Origin: Bradyrhizobium iriomotense
GTDB lineage: Bacteria > Pseudomonadota > Alphaproteobacteria > Rhizobiales > Xanthobacteraceae
Direction of reading: 5' to 3'
Assembly: GCF_018129405.1 (NCBI RefSeq)
Contig: NZ_JAFCLP010000011.1
Span: 1-64,000 of the forward strand
DNA: 64,000 nucleotides
Position numbers and translations under genes: made by a program. This document shows positions 10,110 through 17,769 of the stretch, piece after piece; within the stretch, counting starts at the first letter, position 1; the number at the start of each line of letters is the position of its first letter. The notes under the pieces are model-generated. The model did no database searches. It worked only from the letters and a program-made list of their open reading frames with translations, and had not been told where the DNA came from.

Positions 10110-11621
10110 GTGACAAAAGACCCGCAAGTAAAGCGCAAGCCGGAAAATTGCGCCTTCGTCATCTTTGGTGTCACGGGCGACCTCACCCATCGCCTGGTGA
10201 TGCCGTCGCTCTACAATCTGGCGGCCGAGCACCTGCTGCCGGAAAAATTCTGCGTGGTCGGCGTGGCCCGCAGGGGCCAGTCGGATGATGAGCTGCGCAA
10301 CAGCCTGCTGAAGGGCCTGCGCCAGTTCGCGACCCGTCCCGTGGACGACGACGTCGCCAGGAAGCTGCTGGAATGCGTGACCTTCGTCGAGGCTGATCCG
10401 AAGGATCCGCCCTCCTTTGATCGCCTGCGCGAGCATCTGGATTCGCTGGAATGCGCGCAGGACACCGGCGGCAACCGGCTGTTCTATCTGGCAACGCCGC
10501 CCGCCGCATTTGCGCCGACCGCGCGCGAGCTCGGCCGCACCGGCATGACGAAGGAGAACGGCGCCTGGCGGCGTCTCGTGATCGAAAAGCCGTTCGGCAC
10601 CGATCTCGCCTCGGCCAAGGCGCTGAATGCCGAGCTGCTGAAGATCATGGACGAACACCAGATCTACCGGATCGATCATTATCTCGGCAAGGAGACGGTG
10701 CAGAACATTCTGGTGCTGCGCTTTGCCAACGGCATGTTCGAACCGATCTGGAATCGCAACCATATCGATCACATCCAGATCACCGTGGAGGAGAGACTCG
10801 GGGTTGGCCATCGCGGCGGCTTCTACGATGCCACCGGCGCATTGCGCGACATGGTGCCGAACCATCTGTTCCAGCTGATGTCGCTGGTCGCGATGGAGCC
10901 GCCCGCGCGTTTCGACGCACATTCCGTGCGCTCCGAGAAGGCCGACGTGCTCACATCGATCCAGCAGCCTAGCCGGGAAGAGGCGCTGAAGAATTCGGTG
11001 CGCGCGCAATATCTCGCCGGCCGCAGCGGCGACGAAGAGATCGCGGACTATCGCAAGACCGAGGACGTCAAACCCGACAGCACCACCGAGACCTTCGTCG
11101 CGCTGAAGCTGATGATCGACAATTGGCGCTGGGCCGGCGTGCCCTTCTATTTGCGCACCGGCAAGGCGCTCGGCCACAAGCGCACCGAAGTCGCGATCAA
11201 GTTCAAGCAGGCGCCGCTGTCGATGTTCTCGGGCACGGACGTCGACCGGCTGTCGCAGAACTTCCTCACCATCGGCATCGCACCGACCGAGACCATCGAG
11301 CTGCAGTTCAACGCCAAGATCCCGGGGCCGAGCATCACCATCGACGGCGTCGAGATGAAGTTCCGCTACGGCGACTATTTCCGCGCCGACCCGTCGACCG
11401 GCTACGAGACGCTGATCTACGACTGCATGATCGGCGACAACATCCTGTTCCAGCGCGCCGACGGCATCGAGGCCGGCTGGCAGGCGGTGCAGCCGTTCCT
11501 GGACGCCTGGAAGCTGGCCGGCACCAACGGCATCGAGACCTATGAAGCCGGCAGCGACGGCCCCGCCTGCGCCGACGAACTGCTCCGGCGCGACGGGCGA
11601 AGCTGGCGGAAATTTTCGTGA
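10110..11621 (+). CDS. zwf: Glucose-6-phosphate 1-dehydrogenase
   Basis: 503-aa Zwf, first step of the oxidative pentose phosphate and Entner-Doudoroff pathways (glucose 6-phosphate to 6-phosphogluconolactone). The cofactor loop F-G-V-T-G-D-L-T is at the N-terminus, and the active-site signature R-I-D-H-Y-L-G-K-E lies at residues 187-195 with D189-H190. Normal length. It starts with GTG, 29 bp after gnd, and its stop overlaps the next gene (pgl) by 4 bp, which implies translational coupling. Confidence 0.97.
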   Translation: MTKDPQVKRKPENCAFVIFGVTGDLTHRLVMPSLYNLAAEHLLPEKFCVVGVARRGQSDDELRNSLLKGLRQFATRPVDDDVARKLLECVTFVEADPKDPPSFDRLREHLDSLECAQDTGGNRLFYLATPPAAFAPTARELGRTGMTKENGAWRRLVIEKPFGTDLASAKALNAELLKIMDEHQIYRIDHYLGKETVQNILVLRFANGMFEPIWNRNHIDHIQITVEERLGVGHRGGFYDATGALRDMVPNHLFQLMSLVAMEPPARFDAHSVRSEKADVLTSIQQPSREEALKNSVRAQYLAGRSGDEEIADYRKTEDVKPDSTTETFVALKLMIDNWRWAGVPFYLRTGKALGHKRTEVAIKFKQAPLSMFSGTDVDRLSQNFLTIGIAPTETIELQFNAKIPGPSITIDGVEMKFRYGDYFRADPSTGYETLIYDCMIGDNILFQRADGIEAGWQAVQPFLDAWKLAGTNGIETYEAGSDGPACADELLRRDGRSWRKFS

Positions 11622-12370
11622 TGGTGGCGGCCGGCCAGCCGAAGCTGATCGTCGAGGCCGACGCCGAAGCGCTGGCGCAGGCCGCGGCCGAACGGGTGAT
11701 GGCGCGGATCGGCGCCAATCCCGGGCGCATCGCGATCTGCCTCACCGGCGGGTCGAGCCCGAAGAAGCTCTATCAATTGCTCGGCAGCGATGCCTGGCGC
11801 GGCAGGATCCCGTGGGAACGTGTGCACTGGTTCATCGGCGACGAACGCTTCGTGCCCGAGAGCGATCCCCTCAACAACATGGCGGTCGCGCGGGCGACAT
11901 TTCTCGATCGCAATGCGCCGGCCGGCCATATCCATCCGATCCCGACCACGGCTGAAGATCCCGATGCCGGAGCCGAAGCCTATGCGCGCGAGCTGCGGGC
12001 CTTCTACGGCGCAGACCAGTTCGATCCGGCGCGGCCGCTGTTCGACCTCGTCCTGATGGGCGCAGGACCGGACGGCCACACTGCCTCGCTGTTTCCGGGC
12101 TATCCCGAGCTCGAGGAGAGCCGGCGATGGGTCGTCGGCGTCCCCAAGGCCAATGTGGCGCCGTTCGTGCCGCGGGTCTCGCTCACCCTGCCCGCTCTGG
12201 CCTCCTGCCGCGAAATGCTGTTCGAGATTGCCGGGCACGACAAGCAGGCGATCTTGACGCGCCTGCTCAATGGCGAGAATCTGCCGGCCTTACGCGCGCG
12301 CTCGAATGGTGAGACCGTCTGGCTGGTCGATAGGGCCGCGCTTCCGGAGGAAATTCGTGGGCCGCGTTGA
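11618..12370 (+). CDS. pgl: 6-phosphogluconolactonase
   Basis: 250-aa DevB/SOL-type lactonase that hydrolyses 6-phosphogluconolactone made by the upstream Zwf. Family motifs: C-L-T-G-G-S-S-P near residue 46, D-E-R-F-V-P-E-S-D-P-L-N-N near 78, and L-M-G-A-G-P-D-G-H-T-A-S-L-F-P-G near 146. The start is GTG at 11618 overlapping the zwf stop, with GGCGGA upstream; an ATG one codon later (11621) is equally possible. It overlaps gntK by 14 bp. Confidence 0.95.
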   Translation: MMVAAGQPKLIVEADAEALAQAAAERVMARIGANPGRIAICLTGGSSPKKLYQLLGSDAWRGRIPWERVHWFIGDERFVPESDPLNNMAVARATFLDRNAPAGHIHPIPTTAEDPDAGAEAYARELRAFYGADQFDPARPLFDLVLMGAGPDGHTASLFPGYPELEESRRWVVGVPKANVAPFVPRVSLTLPALASCREMLFEIAGHDKQAILTRLLNGENLPALRARSNGETVWLVDRAALPEEIRGPR

Positions 12371-12899
12371 AGCACCTTGTGCGTTGATCGTGATGGGCGT
12401 GTCGGGTTCGGGCAAGAGCACGGTTGCAGGGGCGCTCGGCGACCGGCTCGGCTGGCGCTTCGAGGACGGAGACAGCTTCCACCCCGCCAGCAATGTCGAG
12501 AAGATGCGGGCCGGCCATCCGCTCACCGACGAAGACCGCTGGCCCTGGCTCAACGCCATCGCGGACGAGATCGAGCGGGTGTGCGACAAGGGCGACCATA
12601 TCATCATCGCCTGCTCGGCGCTGAAGCACACTTATCGTGACGTGCTGCTGCGCGGACGCAGTGACGTCCGCTTCGTGTTCCTGAAGGGGACGAAAGAGCT
12701 GATCGCCGAGCGGCTCGCGCAGCGCAAGGGCCATTTCATGCCGCCCGGGCTGCTGACGAGCCAGTTCGACACGCTGGAGCCGCCGGAAGCGGGCGAGCAC
12801 GTCCTCACCGTCTCGATCGACGAGACCGTGGAGGCGATCGTGGACGGCATCGTAAGACAATTGAAGCTGGGCGGCGCAATACCCAAGGTTCTGCCATGA
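12357..12899 (+). CDS. gntK: Gluconokinase
   Basis: 180-aa thermoresistant-type gluconokinase (gluconate to 6-phosphogluconate). The P-loop G-V-S-G-S-G-K-S is at residues 14-21; E-D-G-D-S-F-H-P, S-N-V-E-K-M and P-L-T-D-E-D-R-W-P-W-L follow as in the family. The start is set at GTG 12357 because a GGAGG ribosome-binding site lies at 12346-12350 and the protein then begins as family members do. The open frame runs further upstream, but only across the pgl coding region. It feeds 6-phosphogluconate to gnd or the Entner-Doudoroff route. Confidence 0.92.
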   Translation: MGRVEAPCALIVMGVSGSGKSTVAGALGDRLGWRFEDGDSFHPASNVEKMRAGHPLTDEDRWPWLNAIADEIERVCDKGDHIIIACSALKHTYRDVLLRGRSDVRFVFLKGTKELIAERLAQRKGHFMPPGLLTSQFDTLEPPEAGEHVLTVSIDETVEAIVDGIVRQLKLGGAIPKVLP

Positions 12900-13708
12900 C
12901 TCCCATCTCACTCGTGGTCTCCGATGTCGACGGCACGCTGCTGACCAAGGACAAGACACTGACCGAGCGTGCGAGGTCCGCCGTGCAGCGGCTGCACCAG
13001 GCCGGCATCGGCTTCACCATCACCTCCAGCCGCCCTGCGATCGGCATGCGCTTCCTGATCGAGCCGCTGGCGCTCTGGCTGCCGGTCGGCCCGTTCAACG
13101 GCTCCTCGATCGTCGATCCCGAGATGCGGCCGGTCGAGCAGCATTTGGTCCCTGCGAGCGCCGCCGAGCGGTCGCTGCAGATCCTCCGCGACTACGGCGC
13201 CGACATCTGGCTGTTCACCACCGACAAATGGCTGATCGACAATCCCAGCGGTAAATACGTCGCGCACGAGCGGCACACGATCCGCTCCGACCCCACCATC
13301 GTGACGGACTTTTCGCCCTACCTTTCGAGCGCCTGCAAGATCGTCGGCGCCAGCGCCGATGCGGCCGGCCTTGCGGCTTGCGAGAAGGCGATGCAGGAGG
13401 CGCTCGGCAGCGAGGCCACCGCGGTGCGCTCGCAGACCTACTATCTCGACATCACGCCGCCCGGCTTCAACAAGGGCACGTTCGTCGAGGCCATGGCCAG
13501 GCACCTCGACATCTCGACCGATGCGGTCGCCACCATCGGCGACATGCAGAATGATCTGGCAATGTTCCGCGTCAGCGGCACCTCCATCGCCATGGGCAAC
13601 GCCGCCGACAACGTCAAGGACGAGGCCACCCACGTCACCGCGAGCAATGAGCAGGACGGTTTTGCCGAGGCGATGGAAATGATTTTGAAGCGGAATGGGG
13701 TGGGTTAG
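12896..13708 (+). CDS. Cof-type HAD family sugar-phosphatase-like hydrolase
   Basis: 270-aa HAD hydrolase of the Cof subfamily with a C2 cap. Motif I is D10-V-D12-G-T-L-L, motif II is in T-S-S-R-P near residue 43, and motif IV is G-D-M-Q-N-D-L-A-M near residue 217. Members dephosphorylate sugar phosphates or other small phosphates; the substrate here is unknown. It overlaps gntK by 4 bp (ATGA) and is the last gene of the tal-pgi operon, which suggests a sugar-phosphate substrate or a detoxifying role. Confidence 0.85.
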   Translation: MTPISLVVSDVDGTLLTKDKTLTERARSAVQRLHQAGIGFTITSSRPAIGMRFLIEPLALWLPVGPFNGSSIVDPEMRPVEQHLVPASAAERSLQILRDYGADIWLFTTDKWLIDNPSGKYVAHERHTIRSDPTIVTDFSPYLSSACKIVGASADAAGLAACEKAMQEALGSEATAVRSQTYYLDITPPGFNKGTFVEAMARHLDISTDAVATIGDMQNDLAMFRVSGTSIAMGNAADNVKDEATHVTASNEQDGFAEAMEMILKRNGVG

Positions 13709-13718
13709 CTGGAACCAT

Positions 13719-13736
13719 GAGCTGCCGCTTGCGGCT
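13719..13736. terminator. Short hairpin between convergent genes
   Basis: GAGC-t-GCCGC-tt-GCGGC-TC sits between the HAD gene (plus) and the GH15 gene (minus). No T-tract follows on either side, so it is only a weak candidate terminator for the two converging operons. Confidence 0.3.
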
Positions 13737-13776
13737 CACCTTCCTACGGGCGAGTTGAACAACCTCCCGTGCCAAG

Positions 13777-15573
13777 CTACTTCGACCGCTGCATCGCCGG
13801 CTTCTCGCTTCTCTGCCTTGCCGCCGACAAGTTGTGTGCGGTGTTGATCAGCGCGATGTGGGTCAGCGCCTGCGGGAAGTTGCCGGTCTGGCGGCGGGCC
13901 ACGGAGTCGTATTCCTCGGCGAGTAGCCCGACATCGTTCGCAACGCCGACCACGCGATCGAACAATTCCTGCGCCTTGTCGAGATTGCCCGACAGTACAT
14001 AAGCATCGGCGAGCCATAGGCTGCAGGCCAGGAACGCACCTTCGAGCGCCTGTCCCGCAGGCAGCTCGCGCGGATCGTGCCGCAGCACGAAACCGTCGCG
14101 CATCAGGCATGTCTCGACGGCGGCGATGGTGCCGCAGATGCGCGGGTCCGACGCCGGCAGGAAGCCGACCGCGGGCAGCAGCAGCACGCTGGCATCGAGC
14201 AGCTTCGAGCCGTAGGACTCGACGAAGGCGTTCTCCTCCGCATCGAAGCCATTGTTGCAGACGTCGCAATGAATGGCTTCGCGTAAGGTGCGCCAATGCA
14301 GCAGCGGCGCCTTGAAGCCAAAGGTCTCCGCGCTCTTGATGCCGCGGTCGAAGGCGACCCAGGTCATGACCTTTGAGAACACGTAGTGCCGGGGCTGGCC
14401 GCGCCGTTCCCAGATGCCGTGATCGGGCCGGTCCCAGACCTCGGCGAGATGGTTGAGCACGCTGCATTCCAGCGCCCAGCTCTCCTCGTCGAGCTTCAGC
14501 CTGGCCATGCGCGACTGGTGGAAGGCGTCGATCAGCTCGCCGTAGACGTCGAGCTGGAGCTGCGCATGCGCGGCATTGCCGACGCGCACCGGCTGCGCGC
14601 CCTCATAGCCGGCGAGCCAGGCCGCCTCCCATTCCAAGAGCCGCCGCTGCCCCCAGATGCCGTACATGATCTGCATGTTCGACGGCGAGCCTGCGGCCGC
14701 GCGCAGCAGCCAATTGTGCCAGGCCGACGCTTCCTCGGTGTAGCCCGAGTTCATCAGCGCCAGCAGCGTGAAGGTGGCATCGCGCAGCCAGCAGAAGCGG
14801 TAATCCCAGTTCCTGCTGCCGCCAAGCTTTTCCGGCAGGGATGTGGTGGGCGCCGCAACGATGCCGCCGGTGGGGGCGAAGGTCAGCGCCTTCAGGGTGA
14901 TCAGCGAACGCATGATGAGATCGTGATAATCGCCGTCGCGGGTGTAGCGGCGGCACCAGTCCTGCCAGAAATTCTCGGTCTCCTGGAGCGCGACCCCGGG
15001 ATCGATCGGCCCGGGCGGATCGAGATGCGAGGGGCCGTAGGTCAGCACGAAGGGAATAACCTCGCCTGCCCTCACCTCGAAGTCGGACACCGTGGTCAGA
15101 TCCTCGCCGCGGGTCTCGACCGGCGTGCGGAGCACCGTCATGTCCTGGCCGCAAATCGCGAGCAGGGAATGATTGATCCGCCGCACCCAGGGAATATCCA
15201 CGCCGAAGCCGAAGCGGATGACGAGCTCCATCCGCATCTTTACCGTGCCGCTGACGCCGCGGACCAGGCGCACGATGTCGGACGCCTTGCCGCGCGGCGG
15301 CATGAAGTCGATCAGCGCGACAGTGCCGCTTCTGGTCTCAAACCGCGTTTCAAGGATGAGGGTATTGCCGAGATAGCGGCGCGACGTCGCGGTGACATCC
15401 TCACTTGGCGCGATCAGCCAGCGGCCGTTCCTGTGCGTGCCGAGGATCGCGGCAAAGCAGGCATCGGAATCGAAGGCTGGCCAGCACAGCCAGTCGATCG
15501 AGCCGTTGCGCCCGACCAGCGCCGCGGTCTCGCAGTCGCCGATCAGCGCATAGTCCTCGATCCTTTGCATCAA
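13777..15573 (-). CDS. Glycoside hydrolase family 15 protein (glucoamylase/trehalase-like)
   Basis: 598-aa intracellular GH15 protein, with no signal peptide. The (alpha/alpha)6-barrel signature R-N-W-D-Y-R-F-C-W-L-R-D-A-T-F lies at about residues 250-265, and an N-terminal beta-domain precedes it (I-E-D-Y-A-L-I-G-D-C-E-T-A-A-L-V). Bacterial members hydrolyse terminal alpha-glucosyl residues from glucans, and some cleave trehalose; the substrate cannot be read from sequence. It lies 30 bp downstream of malQ on the same strand and opposite the trehalose/glycogen operon, which fits glucan or trehalose breakdown. Confidence 0.9.
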   Translation of the reverse strand: MMQRIEDYALIGDCETAALVGRNGSIDWLCWPAFDSDACFAAILGTHRNGRWLIAPSEDVTATSRRYLGNTLILETRFETRSGTVALIDFMPPRGKASDIVRLVRGVSGTVKMRMELVIRFGFGVDIPWVRRINHSLLAICGQDMTVLRTPVETRGEDLTTVSDFEVRAGEVIPFVLTYGPSHLDPPGPIDPGVALQETENFWQDWCRRYTRDGDYHDLIMRSLITLKALTFAPTGGIVAAPTTSLPEKLGGSRNWDYRFCWLRDATFTLLALMNSGYTEEASAWHNWLLRAAAGSPSNMQIMYGIWGQRRLLEWEAAWLAGYEGAQPVRVGNAAHAQLQLDVYGELIDAFHQSRMARLKLDEESWALECSVLNHLAEVWDRPDHGIWERRGQPRHYVFSKVMTWVAFDRGIKSAETFGFKAPLLHWRTLREAIHCDVCNNGFDAEENAFVESYGSKLLDASVLLLPAVGFLPASDPRICGTIAAVETCLMRDGFVLRHDPRELPAGQALEGAFLACSLWLADAYVLSGNLDKAQELFDRVVGVANDVGLLAEEYDSVARRQTGNFPQALTHIALINTAHNLSAARQRSEKPAMQRSK

Positions 15574-15603
15574 TGTCGTACGAGCCTGGGAAGCCCCGGC
15601 CCT

Positions 15604-17565
15604 TCAACTCCCGCCGGTCAGCGAACGTTCCCGTGTCGCGGCCTTCAAAGCCGCGAGATCGACCTTGGAGGCGATCTTGTCGAGCGTAACAGGAAGGCGC
15701 TGGCGCCAGTTCGGATGCTCGTCGATCGTGCCGGGAATGTTGGGCTGGTCGATCACGCCGAGCAGGTCCTCCATGGACACTGCGAGCAGGCGCGAGGGCG
15801 TGCGCGACAGGAAGGCGAGCACCGAATAGAGGTCGTTGCCGTTGATGCCGTTCTGGCGCAGGATCTGGTCGAGCATGCCGAGCGCATCCCAGCGCGCCTG
15901 GTCGTTCTCGCCGGGATCGAGCCCGAGCGAGCGCTTCATCTTGAGATCGCTGAAGGAGCGCCAGCCCGCATAGGTGCACAAATCATGCGTGTTCAGCGTC
16001 ACCAGCGCGTTGGGCCGGTAGTGATCGACATTGCGGAAATGGCCGGCATCGTCGCGCTCGAACATCATGACGAGATAGGACCAGATGCCGAAATCCTGCA
16101 TGGTCTCGCGAAAGCCTTCCGGCACGGTGCCGAGATCCTCGCCGATCACGATGCATTTGTGGGCCGCGCTCTCGCGCACCACCGCGGCGAGCAGCGCCTC
16201 GAACGGCATCTGCACATAGGCGCCGTTGTCGGGCTTGAAGCCGCGCGGCACGAGATAAAGCCGTTTCAGCCCGAGCACGTGATCGAGCCTGATGGCGCCG
16301 GCATGGCGCATCGACGCCGCCAGCATGTCGGCGAACGGCACGAAGGATTGCGCCTCCAGGCCGCCGGCATTGAAGCCGGCGAGGCCCCAGTCCTGGCCGA
16401 CGGTGTTGAGCACGTCGGGCGGCGCGCCGACGGCGAGGTGGCGGGAAATCGCGGTCTGCTCGTTCCAGGCATCGAAGCCGTTCGACTGCACGCCGACGGC
16501 GACGTCGAGATAGAGCCCGACGCGCATGCCGAGCTGGCCGGCCAGCACCTTGGCGGCATGCAACTGGCTGTCGGCCGTCCACTGCACGAATTCGACGAAC
16601 TCGACCTCGCGCCGCTCAGGCCCCTTGTGCAGCTCGGCGCATTTGGCTTCGTCCGGCTGTTGCCATTCGGACGGCCATTCCCACCACGGCCGGTTGAAGC
16701 GATGGCGCAGCACCTCGAAGCAGGCGAAGCGGGACAATAGCGGCGCGCGGGCGGCGCGGAAGGCGTCAAACTCCTTGCGGCGCGCCTCGCGCGCGCTCGT
16801 CACGAAGCTGTTGAAGGCCGCGCGCAAGGCCAGCCATTTCAGCGCCGCCATGTCGGCATAAGGCACGCGGTCGCCTTCACGCAGCCGCGCGGCGGTTGCG
16901 GCCGCATCGGGGACGAGATCGGCGGAAAATTCCGGGATCGCCTCGACGTCGATATAGAGCGGATTGAGAAACAGCCGGCTGTTCGGCGAATAGGGGCTGC
17001 AATCGGCCGGCTGGTCGTCGAACAGCACATGCAGCGGATTGAGGCCGACGCCGTCGGCGCCGAGTTGCTTGGCGAGCCGGACGAGACCGGCGAGGTCGGT
17101 GAAATCGCCGATGCCCCAGTTGCGGTCGGAGCGGACGCTGTAGAGCTGCACGGCGAGCAGCCAGCCGCGATCGAAATCGCCGCCGAAGGCGCGCTCGGGC
17201 GCCACGATCATCGGCACCTCTTCGCTTGCACCCCCGGCATCCGTCAGCGTCAGGCGATGATAGCCGAGCGGCAGGCCGGCCGGCCAGGCAATGACCGGCT
17301 CGCGCGTCTCGCCTTGCGCGATCACATTGCCGTTGCCGAAGATTTTCCATTGCAGCGGCGGCGTCCCGGTTGCCGCCAGTTCGGTGCGCGGATGTCCCAG
17401 GGCCCGGACCACGACCGGCCCGCCGACGAAGCGGTAGACCCGCTTCTCCGGCAGGGCATCGAGGATGGATTTGAGCGCCTCGGGCGCGGTGACCCGCAGC
17501 TTGCCGAGGGCGTCAACGAATTCGGATTGAACGCCCTTGATCCGGGCTTGAGCTAAAAGATCCAT
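15604..17565 (-). CDS. malQ: 4-alpha-glucanotransferase (amylomaltase)
   Basis: 653-aa GH77 enzyme transferring alpha-1,4-glucan segments between chains. The catalytic residues are present: nucleophile in A-I-R-L-D-H-V-L-G near residue 425, acid/base in V-I-G-E-D-L-G-T near 475, and L-N-T-H-D-L-C near 525. An extra N-terminal region of about 140 residues with a beta-rich character precedes the barrel, as in the longer MalQ forms. The ATG at 17565 is divergent from the glgE-like operon, and GH15 lies downstream in the same operon. Confidence 0.95.
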   Translation of the reverse strand: MDLLAQARIKGVQSEFVDALGKLRVTAPEALKSILDALPEKRVYRFVGGPVVVRALGHPRTELAATGTPPLQWKIFGNGNVIAQGETREPVIAWPAGLPLGYHRLTLTDAGGASEEVPMIVAPERAFGGDFDRGWLLAVQLYSVRSDRNWGIGDFTDLAGLVRLAKQLGADGVGLNPLHVLFDDQPADCSPYSPNSRLFLNPLYIDVEAIPEFSADLVPDAAATAARLREGDRVPYADMAALKWLALRAAFNSFVTSAREARRKEFDAFRAARAPLLSRFACFEVLRHRFNRPWWEWPSEWQQPDEAKCAELHKGPERREVEFVEFVQWTADSQLHAAKVLAGQLGMRVGLYLDVAVGVQSNGFDAWNEQTAISRHLAVGAPPDVLNTVGQDWGLAGFNAGGLEAQSFVPFADMLAASMRHAGAIRLDHVLGLKRLYLVPRGFKPDNGAYVQMPFEALLAAVVRESAAHKCIVIGEDLGTVPEGFRETMQDFGIWSYLVMMFERDDAGHFRNVDHYRPNALVTLNTHDLCTYAGWRSFSDLKMKRSLGLDPGENDQARWDALGMLDQILRQNGINGNDLYSVLAFLSRTPSRLLAVSMEDLLGVIDQPNIPGTIDEHPNWRQRLPVTLDKIASKVDLAALKAATRERSLTGGS

Positions 17566-17643
17566 TCGGCACGCAGCTTGCAGGCCATGATTTGGCCGGG
17601 GGCAGGGATTTTAACGAGGTCGCGGAAGAGGTTAGTCAGGGGT

Positions 17644-17669
17644 AACTCGCAAACTGCGCTTGCCGTTCC
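17644..17669 (-). promoter_or_regulatory. Possible EcfG-like promoter for malQ, in a GGAAC palindrome
   Basis: The palindrome GTTCCC-CA-GGGAAC (17665-17678) places a GGAAC on each strand. On the minus strand GGAAC is followed after 17 nt by AGTT (17644-17647), a one-base deviation from the EcfG minus-10 element. It would give a leader of about 70 nt for malQ. On the plus strand no GTT follows at the right distance, so no matching site is claimed for the glgE-like gene. Confidence 0.35.
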
Positions 17670-17769
17670 CCAGGGAACCAATGACACACAAGCGGCTTTC
17701 TATAATGGTACCAAGCGTGGGTTCCCGACAAGGGAAACGGGCTCCTGCTTTCTTGTCAATGGCATCACC

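Noticed and set aside
14386-16740. 784-codon open frame on the plus strand opposite the GH15 gene and malQ
   Set aside because: Antisense shadow of two clearly recognised genes; low-complexity composition typical of GC-rich shadows, no family.
17674-17700. GGAAC on the plus strand as EcfG promoter of the glgE-like gene
   Set aside because: No GTT at 16-18 nt downstream (CGGCTTT instead).
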